A stretch of 11,339 nucleotides of DNA. Source: an uncultured Psychrobacillus sp. (GTDB lineage Bacteria > Bacillota > Bacilli > Bacillales_A > Planococcaceae). Position numbers and translations under genes: made by a program. Under the pieces are notes generated by a model. The model made no database searches. It worked only from the letters and a program-made list of their open reading frames with translations, and was not told the DNA's origin. Positions 6,089 through 10,902 of the stretch are shown here, in pieces (the first letter of the stretch is position 1; every line of letters begins with the position of its first letter). The DNA lies in the NCBI GenBank assembly GCA_934234185.1, contig CAKQHO010000111.1, forward strand, positions 1-11,339, given 5' to 3'.

Positions 6089-6112
6089 ATACCCTTATAA
6101 AAAAAATTAAAT
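6089..6112 (-). promoter_or_regulatory. Possible sigma-B-type promoter
   Basis: On the minus strand GGGTAT (6094-6089), the exact sigma-B -10 core, lies 12 bases after ATTTAA (6112-6107), close to the GTTTAA -35. The 12-base spacing is at the short end for sigma B. No good sigma-A promoter is seen for this gene. Confidence 0.35.
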
Positions 6113-6439
6113 CCTTAAAAGGAAATAAATTATAAATAAGTTTAGATTTTGCTTGTTGTTAACTAAAATTTTCCAAAACATCTAGAAAGTGAGTGTCTGA
6201 AAGTATTTCCCTTCTTTGATTTAAAACCCCAGCAGATTGGCATTCCAAAATATTTAATTTGACCTTTTTCATTGTAACAGATAGCCGCATAGCTCCTTTT
6301 CCCTCTACATTTACCCGCAACCCAACTCCATTGTTGAATATACTATTAAAGCTTTGTTTACAGGTATATTCAGGTGCAAAAATAAGGGGGTATTCCTTGA
6401 AGGAAGCTAAAGAAAATGTTCTCGGGAGGAGAAGTGAAT
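6113..6439. other. Gap without a convincing gene
   Basis: No gene with a start codon and ribosome binding site is seen. On the minus strand one frame is open for 104 codons (6473-6159), running into the next gene, and another for 59 codons (6342-6163), neither with a credible start. They may be remains of a decayed gene. The plus strand carries the leader of the lipoprotein at 6440, with the ribosome binding site GGGAGGAG at 6424-6431. A small plus-strand frame (from 6259) has no ribosome binding site. No clear sigma-A promoter was found for the lipoprotein. Confidence 0.5.
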
Positions 6440-7060
6440 TTGAAAAAAAGTGTTCATTTTTTATTGTTAACCTTTATTCTAGCTCTTGCAGGTTGTAATT
6501 TCACAGATACTACTTCTAAATCAACCAAGGATTCTGAAAAGGCGAAGGTTGTGGAGGAAGAAAAAATAGAGGAAGAAGTAATTGTTGAAGAGAAAAAGGA
6601 AGAAAAACCAGTAGAAGATGAATCCACCCAACAAGAGGATCTTTCCAAAGACAAAGAAAAAGTACAGGTGTATGTAGACGAGGTACGGAGAGCTTATATG
6701 GAAATTGCTGAATTGGGTGGAAGATGGGATGAGCTCAGAAGCGCTTCAGCAAGCCAGACAATCAGCGACCCTGAGTTCGGTGACTATATCGCTATGGAAA
6801 TATTACCGTGGAATATGATGCTTATTGAGCATCTAGAAGCCATTGTCCCACCAAATGAAGAAATTGTGACTATCCATGAAATGCTCATCGAGGCTATGAA
6901 CAAGCAGCATCTGGCCTTTAGCGAAATTCTAGATGCCATTACAACTGGTGACTATACAAAAATTACAAAAGCGAATGAAATTCTTTCTGAGGTAAGAAAA
7001 ATGGACCGTGACTTCAGTAGAAATATGGAAGCTTTAATTCAAAAATATGGGGTTTTATAA
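6440..7060 (+). CDS. Lipoprotein with acidic/lysine linker, unknown function
   Basis: From the TTG at 6440 the product is 206 aa and begins MKKSVHFLLLTFILALAGC, with lipobox L-A-G-C and Cys19 as the lipidation site. Residues 27-75 are almost only Glu, Lys, Val, Asp and Ser/Thr, a low-complexity tether likely to span the cell wall. Residues 75-206 form an all-helical domain (V-Y-V-D-E-V-R-R-A-Y-M-E-I-A-E-L-G, then H-E-M-L-I-E-A-M-N-K-Q-H-L-A-F-S-E-I). I do not recognise the family. TTG 6440 is preferred over GTG 6434, which is too close to the ribosome binding site, and over ATG 6416, which lies before it. It stands alone and points rightwards. Confidence 0.8.
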   Translation: MKKSVHFLLLTFILALAGCNFTDTTSKSTKDSEKAKVVEEEKIEEEVIVEEKKEEKPVEDESTQQEDLSKDKEKVQVYVDEVRRAYMEIAELGGRWDELRSASASQTISDPEFGDYIAMEILPWNMMLIEHLEAIVPPNEEIVTIHEMLIEAMNKQHLAFSEILDAITTGDYTKITKANEILSEVRKMDRDFSRNMEALIQKYGVL

Positions 7061-7061
7061 G

Positions 7062-7160
7062 AAAAGCGCAAGCGCCTATGTCTACCCCGACAAGCACATG
7101 GAGTACGGCGAGAAGGCAGTTCCCCAGCCGGCACCAATTTGACCTCGAGGACAATAATCG
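7062..7160. repeat. Probable remnant of a dispersed Bacillus intergenic repeat
   Basis: This stretch is far richer in G and C than its surroundings and opens with AAAAGCGCAAGCGCC, followed by CCCCGACAAGC, GGAG and GACCTCGAGG. From memory these blocks recur in a family of dispersed non-coding repeats in Bacillaceae that begin AAAAGCG(C/G)AAGCGCC and end with a matching GGCGCT. The matching right end is missing here, so the copy looks truncated. No coding sequence is seen in it. The identification rests on recall, not on a search. Confidence 0.4.
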
Positions 7161-7257
7161 CTGTGAAATTTTATATCTTATAAAATATGCTACCCTTTTT
7201 CGGATGGACAAATTTCATACGGCCTAAGGAAAACATATCCTGTTAGTAAGAGGTGAT

Positions 7258-7692
7258 ATGGTATTGACCAATCAATATATGCAGTATGCTCCTGACACAC
7301 AGTTAATCGCTAATCTTACTAAAGCGATTAACGGAGAATACTCGGCTATTCACTGCTACGAAAAGCTGGCAGGTCAAACAAACAACAGTAATATTAAAAA
7401 ACAAATTGAAGAAATCAGACAGGATGAAATGAGGCACTACCAGACATTTTCCTACATTTATCAAGCGATAACAGGAAAGCAACCTACCCCTAAGCGGACC
7501 GAAAAATGCCCTGCTCAATTCCTTAGTGGTTTACATGCAGCATTTTTAGATGAACAAAAGACGGTTGACTTTTATCATGAGGTAGCAAGAAATACGGTAG
7601 ACCCTGTTATACGGGATGCTTTTACCCAAGCGGCTGCCGATGAGCAGAATCATGCTGTGTGGTTTTTGTATTTTATCCAGCAAGGTAAGTAA
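7258..7692 (+). CDS. Ferritin-like/rubrerythrin-type di-iron protein
   Basis: The 144-aa protein fits a four-helix ferritin-like bundle with two carboxylate/histidine motif pairs. Candidate iron ligands are E27 (N-G-E-Y-S-A), E57 and H60 (D-E-M-R-H), E99 (L-D-E-Q-K-T) and E129 and H132 (D-E-Q-N-H), the E...ExxH...E...ExxH pattern of rubrerythrin-like domains. There is no rubredoxin domain. It resembles YhjR-type proteins of Bacillus, some linked to sporulation. Roles in peroxide or iron handling are family-level knowledge, not proven here. The ATG at 7258 sits four bases after GAGG; a TTG at 7264 is a possible alternative start. It is convergent with the endolysin gene and shares its terminator, marking the host side of the prophage boundary. 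Confidence 0.8.
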   Translation: MVLTNQYMQYAPDTQLIANLTKAINGEYSAIHCYEKLAGQTNNSNIKKQIEEIRQDEMRHYQTFSYIYQAITGKQPTPKRTEKCPAQFLSGLHAAFLDEQKTVDFYHEVARNTVDPVIRDAFTQAAADEQNHAVWFLYFIQQGK

Positions 7693-7700
7693 TAAAGAAG

Positions 7701-7734
7701 AAAAAACCCTATCCGCTATTGCGAATAGGGTTTT
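7701..7734. terminator. Bidirectional terminator at the prophage/host junction
   Basis: AAAACCCTAT (7703-7712) and ATAGGGTTTT (7725-7734) pair perfectly, with CGC/GCG extending the stem around a TATT loop. A-rich sequence on the left and T's on the right make it a terminator for both the ferritin-like gene (+) and the endolysin gene (-). Confidence 0.9.
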
Positions 7735-7740
7735 AAGCAC

Positions 7741-8430
7741 TTATTTAACACGTAATACTTGTCCAACATAAATCGTGAAATTTGCATCCAAGCCATTCCA
7801 ATCTTTAATTTGCTGCACGGTACTACCATAACGTTGGCTAAGCGAGTAAACAGTATCTCCACTAACTACTGTATGATAAACAGCAGAATTCTTTTTCTGA
7901 AGGTTAAAGCATTTTACAAGACCATTCGCATGTCCACGTGCCAAGGATTCAATGAATGAGGCAGTTTTTAACTTTGCAGCATCATTCGAATTATCAATGA
8001 ATCCATTTTCCGTAAGCAAGGCTGGCATATTGGATTCACGAAGGACATGAAAGTTTGCTGTTTTCTTTCCACGGTCGGAAAAGTTAACTAGCTTCATGAT
8101 CTCAGAATGAATATTTGTCTGGTAAGTAGTTGTAGGAGCACCGCTTCCAGGATAAATATAATCCTCATAACCTGTACCACCACCAGCATTTATGTGGATC
8201 GACAGGAAGAAATCTGCTCCCCATGCATTTGCCTGATTTGTTCGATTTACTAATGAAGGAAAGGTATCCCCTGTTCGACTCATTAGAACACTGACGTTAT
8301 TGTATTCACCTACTAAAATATCTCGTACTCTTGAAGCAATTTGTAACGTTAGATTTTTCTCTTGTAAGCCGTTACCTACCGCACCTGGATCTGTACCACC
8401 GTGACCTGGATCAATATAAATTTTTACCAT
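7741..8430 (-). CDS. Phage endolysin: N-acetylmuramoyl-L-alanine amidase with LysM
   Basis: The 229-aa enzyme has an Amidase_3 domain (1-175) and a C-terminal LysM cell-wall domain (184-229, H-T-V-V-S-G-D-T-V-Y-S-L to V-G-Q-V-L-R-V-K). Zinc ligands are H10 (D-P-G-H-G-G), E24 and H79 (S-I-H-I-N-A); the catalytic Glu is E141 (L-L-T-E-N-G-F). It cuts the bond between MurNAc and L-alanine. No signal peptide is present, so release depends on the holin next door. I choose the ATG at 8430, eight bases after GAGGAG, because the upstream GTG overlaps that site. All catalytic residues are intact. A terminator separates it from the holin gene, odd for a lysis cassette. Confidence 0.93.
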   Translation of the reverse strand: MVKIYIDPGHGGTDPGAVGNGLQEKNLTLQIASRVRDILVGEYNNVSVLMSRTGDTFPSLVNRTNQANAWGADFFLSIHINAGGGTGYEDYIYPGSGAPTTTYQTNIHSEIMKLVNFSDRGKKTANFHVLRESNMPALLTENGFIDNSNDAAKLKTASFIESLARGHANGLVKCFNLQKKNSAVYHTVVSGDTVYSLSQRYGSTVQQIKDWNGLDANFTIYVGQVLRVK

Positions 8431-8523
8431 ATAAAACACTCCTCTTTTTTTTTATTTTTTATTTTTTAAAAGCATCTAAAACCTTTTCCTACTCCATTGG
8501 AATCACCCCCTTTCCTACCTAAT

Positions 8524-8550
8524 AAAAAAGCCACCCTATATAGGCAGCTT
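8524..8550 (-). terminator. Terminator between holin and endolysin
   Basis: Outer AAGC/GCTT and inner CCTA/TAGG pairs form a stem (8528-8550) with a small internal loop. Six U residues follow on the minus strand (A-run 8524-8529). It overlaps the holin stop codon. Confidence 0.7.
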
Positions 8551-8818
8551 AGTTAGGCTTCGTATAATCCATTGCTCGATTACTGTCACCAAGCGATGCT
8601 GTCGTTGGATCTTGGACAATGCCAAGCATAGATAAAATACCTAAGACTGCATTCACTGTAGCGAGTATCCAATTTTGCACACTCTTTGTAAGCTGAAAAT
8701 CTGTCCATCCCATGGCTTGTCCACCGATTAACAGCAGCTGTACTAAAATCAAAAGCTGAGCTATAAATCCTGTCACCCATATCCTGTTTTGAAGCCGAAC
8801 CTTCCAATTAATCCTCAA
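8549..8818 (-). CDS. Phage holin, phi LC3 family
   Basis: The 89-aa product begins R2-I-N-W-K-V-R-L-Q-N-R, as phi LC3-type holins do, then has two hydrophobic helices (about 12-34 and 47-67) and the typical ending G66-I-V-Q-D-P-T-T-A-S-L-G-D-S, then the tail Y-T-K-P-N. Holins open the cytoplasmic membrane at a set time and let the endolysin reach the wall. The start is TTG (8818-8816), overlapping the stop of the upstream gene as TTGA, with AGGAGGTGA upstream, so translation of the two is coupled. The frame is intact. Confidence 0.9.
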   Translation of the reverse strand: MRINWKVRLQNRIWVTGFIAQLLILVQLLLIGGQAMGWTDFQLTKSVQNWILATVNAVLGILSMLGIVQDPTTASLGDSNRAMDYTKPN

Positions 8819-9105
8819 ACCTGACTCACCTCCTGTAAGAGAACATCCTGCTTCTTTTGATAGGATTGCTTAATAGTCTCCTCCATTCTGATCACCTGCT
8901 CTGACAGAGAGTCTATCTCCTTTTCTAGCTCTTTAATTGTTTGATGAAGCTCTTCGATTCCTTTGCTAATGGCATCTAGCTTTGTTTCCATCACAGCAGT
9001 TCTCTCCGCCTCCTTCCGTAGCTCCTTATCTCGATTACGTCCAAACGTCAAAAATCCAATGACCAGTCCGAGCACTGTGCAAAGCAATCCAATAATGGTC
9101 TCCAT
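8815..9105 (-). CDS. Lysis-cassette membrane protein with coiled coil (XhlA-like role)
   Basis: The 96-aa product has one N-terminal transmembrane helix (about 3-21, I-I-G-L-L-C-T-V-L-G-L-V-I-G-F-L-T-F), a basic stop-transfer segment (G-R-N-R-D-K-E-L-R-K), and a long coiled coil (about 38-90) with repeated I/L-E-E/K-L heptads. Small membrane-plus-coil proteins often precede the holin in Bacillus phages and are thought to assist or time lysis. PBSX XhlA has its membrane helix at the other end, so the comparison is one of role, not clear homology. The ATG follows GGAGGAGTGG. It is translationally coupled to the holin. Confidence 0.75.
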   Translation of the reverse strand: METIIGLLCTVLGLVIGFLTFGRNRDKELRKEAERTAVMETKLDAISKGIEELHQTIKELEKEIDSLSEQVIRMEETIKQSYQKKQDVLLQEVSQV

Positions 9106-9123
9106 CCCACTCCTCCTTTTAGT

Positions 9124-9173
9124 TGGAATAAAAAAAAACGCCTCCCATTGAGACGTTTCCTGCTTTTATTCCA
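9124..9173 (-). terminator. Terminator in the leader of the lysis cassette
   Basis: On the minus strand AAACG-CTC pairs with GAG-CGTTT around a short loop, followed by a run of U (plus-strand A-run 9130-9138). An outer perfect ten-base repeat, TGGAATAAAA (9124-9133) with TTTTATTCCA (9164-9173), encloses the whole hairpin and can pair the U-tract with upstream A's. Only 18 bases separate it from the first lysis gene. Confidence 0.8.
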
Positions 9174-9475
9174 TTTGTTCTTACTTACTATTAAATCATA
9201 GGTAAAACGTTTTTTTGTGCCATCATTGTGCCAAGCTATATGGCTTTTTTTAATCTTCTTAGTTTATAGTAAAACATACAAATTAGAGAAAATGATGCCA
9301 TTAATGTGCCATCTCTTCCTATCACTTATTAAATAGAGTATTTTTTGTAAAAAAGATACTCATCTCTTATATCTAACTATTACGTGGAGAAAATTATGAA
9401 AACATCTTAGCTTGGGAGGAAGTGCTAAACAGCCCTGGCGAAATGTTAAAACTGAAAATCGTTCCTTATACTAGC
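9174..9475. other. Gap between lysis cassette and late regulator
   Basis: No gene is supported. The AT-rich interval holds two copies of a 16-base motif, TGCCATCATTGTGCCA (9218-9233) and TGCCATTAATGTGCCA (9296-9311), a possible minus-strand -10 (TATAAA, 9268-9263) between them, and an AT-rich inverted repeat (9336-9361, arms GAGTA/TACTC). A short plus-strand open frame reaching 9514 has no start signal and ends in the ArpU terminator. In a typical phage this is where packaging and virion genes would lie. Confidence 0.5.
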
Positions 9476-9508
9476 AAAAGAGATTGGAATGTTCTCCAAT
9501 CTCTTTTT
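9476..9508. terminator. Terminator after the arpU-like gene
   Basis: AAAAGAGATTGGA (9476-9488) and TCCAATCTCTTTT (9495-9507) are a perfect 13-base inverted repeat with a six-base loop. U-runs result on both strands. It overlaps the stop codon of the ArpU gene. Confidence 0.9.
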
Positions 9509-9929
9509 ACATAGCCTCTTCTTCATAAACAGCTATTCCCAAGGCCATCCCCATCTTTTGAAGAGCCTGTGCTTTGATACGATAATAATGCCTATGAGAA
9601 AAATTCAACTCGGTGTACACCTCATAATCGAAGATTTCCTCCTCCCCTAGATACTTCATTGAAATAATTGACCGCTCTCTTAATGTAAGCTTATTCACCG
9701 CATGAATGACCATTTCCATTACTTCTCTTCTACGATTTTCGTAATCGATATTTGCGATTGCCGCCTTTTCGGTAGAGGAGCTTCGTGAAAAGCCACCCGA
9801 CGGAGGCACGAGTGAATATGTGGCGGTTATTTTTGGCATCTGATCGAGGGTAGCCTGAAGCAGGTATCTTCGATATTCACCTAACATTTTTTCCACCGCT
9901 TTTTTCGTTCGAACTGTATTTAGCTGCAT
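9507..9929 (-). CDS. ArpU-family phage late transcription regulator
   Basis: The 140-aa product matches the ArpU/RinA type: a helical N-terminus (A11-V-E-K-M-L-G-E-Y-R-R-Y), a central segment with V41-P-P-S-G-G-F-S-R-S-S-S, and a C-terminal sigma-70 region-4-like HTH (about 79-129: L-T-L-R-E-R-S-I-I-S-M-K-Y, then F-S-H-R-H-Y-Y-R-I-K-A-Q-A-L). Such proteins end the early region of Gram-positive phages and switch on packaging, virion and lysis genes. The ATG at 9929 is preferred (GGAGG upstream); the start at 9962 lies inside the preceding hairpin. Only the lysis genes are left for it to activate here. The frame is intact. Confidence 0.88.
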   Translation of the reverse strand: MQLNTVRTKKAVEKMLGEYRRYLLQATLDQMPKITATYSLVPPSGGFSRSSSTEKAAIANIDYENRRREVMEMVIHAVNKLTLRERSIISMKYLGEEEIFDYEVYTELNFSHRHYYRIKAQALQKMGMALGIAVYEEEAM

Positions 9930-9948
9930 AAGATTCCCTCCTCCAATT

Positions 9949-9984
9949 AAAAAAGGACACATGACTTTTAAGTCAATGTGTCCT
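9949..9984 (-). terminator. Terminator between the DUF3954-like and arpU-like genes
   Basis: AGGACACAT (9954-9962) pairs with ATGTGTCCT (9976-9984), extended by GACTT/AAGTC inside. Six U residues follow on the minus strand (A-run 9949-9954). ArpU expression must pass through it or start from a promoter overlapping it. Confidence 0.85.
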
Positions 9985-10000
9985 GGTTGTTCCAGTAACG

Positions 10001-10165
10001 TTATATTTTTTTAGTAGATTGAACCTCTACCAAGGTTGGCTTTCCATTTTGCCAGGTGATAATCTGTTTTCCGAATCCATTTGAAGGAGCTTCAATTTTT
10101 TTGAGGTCTCCTTCTTTGATTAAATAAATTCCCTGCTCCAGGTCATTTAACTCTTTCTCTCGCAA
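10001..10165 (-). CDS. Small phage protein, DUF3954-like (54 aa)
   Basis: From TTG (10165-10163), nine bases after GGAGG, a 54-codon frame reads to TAA at 10003-10001. The pattern Q11-G-I-Y-L-I-K-E-G-D-L-K-K-I, then P27-S-N-G-F-G-K-Q, T37-W-Q-N-G-K-P-T and V46-E-V-Q-S-T-K-K matches what I know of DUF3954, a family of small Bacillus phage proteins with predicted beta structure and no known function. It follows the 63-aa gene by 16 bases, and its ribosome binding site directly follows that stop, so both form an operon. Family identity is from recall. Confidence 0.7.
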   Translation of the reverse strand: MREKELNDLEQGIYLIKEGDLKKIEAPSNGFGKQIITWQNGKPTLVEVQSTKKI

Positions 10166-10181
10166 GTGCTTGTCCCTCCTT

Positions 10182-10373
10182 TTAAACCCATTTCCTGAAC
10201 ATACTGCTCAAAAGACTTTTCGAATAATGGCTATAAGTTGGCTTTGTCTTTTGTCTCCTCACTAATTGATACTCCTCATAGCCCCTTGCTTGGGAAACGA
10301 CAAATGCAATCTTATGCTCCTTGATTCCTCCCCCTAACACCCACCTATTCACGATAAAGCTGCTTGTTTTCAT
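10182..10373 (-). CDS. Small phage early protein, unknown (63 aa)
   Basis: The ATG at 10373 follows a purine-rich GGGGGAGAGGGAAGT. The product is basic, has no membrane segment or recognisable HTH, and contains R30-G-Y-E-E-Y-Q-L-V-R-R-Q-K-T-K-P and a Ser/Lys-rich end. It is the first gene of the leftward unit diverging from the repressor, where a Cro-like or early gene is expected; the sequence does not look like Cro. The LexA box and the operator-like repeat lie just upstream, so it is the best candidate for SOS-induced expression. No function is claimed. Confidence 0.6.
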   Translation of the reverse strand: MKTSSFIVNRWVLGGGIKEHKIAFVVSQARGYEEYQLVRRQKTKPTYSHYSKSLLSSMFRKWV

Positions 10374-10391
10374 ACTTCCCTCTCCCCCTTT

Positions 10392-10408
10392 GTTACCTTA
10401 ACGGTGAC
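10392..10408. promoter_or_regulatory. Operator-like palindrome O1
   Basis: GTTACCTTAACGGTGAC has imperfect 6-base arms (GTTACC/GGTGAC, one mismatch) around five bases. The same pattern recurs at 10497-10513 (13 of 17 positions). It lies 19 bases before the start of the 63-aa gene and is probably a repressor binding site. Confidence 0.5.
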
Positions 10409-10414
10409 TTTATA

Positions 10415-10428
10415 AAAACATATGTTCT
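10415..10428. promoter_or_regulatory. LexA box in the prophage control region
   Basis: AAAACATATGTTCT contains AAAC-ATAT-GTTC, which differs from the ideal GAACATATGTTC by one base. It is at least as good as the four boxes at lexA/yneA in this same window and lies just downstream of the possible leftward promoter. Confidence 0.7.
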
Positions 10429-10440
10429 ATTTTAGCTAAT

Positions 10441-10468
10441 ATTATCATGTGATTTAGCTATAAGTAAA
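10441..10468 (-). promoter_or_regulatory. Possible leftward early promoter
   Basis: On the minus strand TTTACT (10468-10463, four of six) and GATAAT (10446-10441, five of six) are 16 bases apart. Transcription would start near 10434, placing the LexA box at about +6 to +19. An alternative -10, TATAAA (10414-10409), has no good -35. Confidence 0.35.
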
Positions 10469-10496
10469 TGGTTAATTTGAATTATTTGAAAGTTTT

Positions 10497-10513
10497 ATTT
10501 CCAAAACGGTGAC
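10497..10513. promoter_or_regulatory. Operator-like site O2 over the repressor promoter
   Basis: ATTTCCAAAACGGTGAC shares AACGGTGACT with O1 and overlaps the -35 and spacer of the repressor promoter, so binding would give autoregulation. Confidence 0.5.
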
Positions 10514-10527
10514 TAATGAGATATACT
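10498..10527 (+). promoter_or_regulatory. Promoter of the repressor-immA operon
   Basis: TTTCCA (10498-10503, four of six) and TATACT (10522-10527, five of six) are 18 bases apart, about 35 bases before the repressor start. Confidence 0.5.
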
Positions 10528-10561
10528 AAAAGAAAAGCTGATAAGGAGGCATTCTATTGTA

Positions 10562-10888
10562 ATGGAGCTAAGTAATTTTGTAGGGGAACAAATTAAAAAA
10601 TGGCGGTTAATGAGAGATATGAACCAGGAAGAATTGGCTGAAAGATTACATACAACGAAGCAAACAGTTTCTCGCTATGAAAAAGGGGAACGTAAGGCGA
10701 ACCAAGAAGTTTTATATGAGCTGGCAAAAATATTTGGCGTATCGGTTAGTCAATTCTTTCCTCCGTTAGATAATGAAGAAGAAAAGAAGGTCGATACGAT
10801 TGCAGCACATATCGATGATGATGTTACGGAGGAAGAGTTGAGGGATATAAAAAAATATATCGCCTTTATCAAGTCACAAAGAACATAA
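10562..10888 (+). CDS. Xre-family repressor, ImmR/cI-like
   Basis: The 108-aa product has a classic HTH_3 domain (about 6-66: I-K-K-W-R-L-M-R-D-M-N-Q-E-E-L-A-E-R-L, T31-T-K-Q-T-V-S-R-Y-E-K-G as recognition helix, L-A-K-I-F-G-V-S-V-S-Q-F-F), then a short acidic linker and a helical C-terminus D-D-D-V-T-E-E-E-L-R-D-I-K-K-Y. This is the layout of small repressors paired with an ImmA-type protein, as in ICEBs1 and many Bacillus prophages. There is no LexA-like peptidase domain, so inactivation should need the partner. AAGGAGG is 12 bases before the ATG, a long spacing suggesting modest translation. Fourteen bases separate it from immA. Confidence 0.9.
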   Translation: MELSNFVGEQIKKWRLMRDMNQEELAERLHTTKQTVSRYEKGERKANQEVLYELAKIFGVSVSQFFPPLDNEEEKKVDTIAAHIDDDVTEEELRDIKKYIAFIKSQRT

Positions 10889-10902
10889 AGGAGGGAGCGT
10901 GC

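Noticed and set aside
6259..6498. Plus-strand frame of 79 codons before the lipoprotein
   Set aside because: It starts at a TTG without a ribosome binding site and runs into the lipoprotein's signal peptide in another frame.
7014..7211. Minus-strand frame of 65 codons across the GC-rich patch
   Set aside because: There is no ribosome binding site; it spans the end of the lipoprotein gene and the probable repeat remnant.
8586..8807. Minus-strand frame of 73 codons inside the holin
   Set aside because: It is an alternative frame within the well-supported phi LC3-type holin gene.
9381..9514. Short plus-strand frame with protein-like content between lysis and arpU genes
   Set aside because: There is no credible start or ribosome binding site, and its end coincides with a perfect 13-base terminator that explains the sequence.
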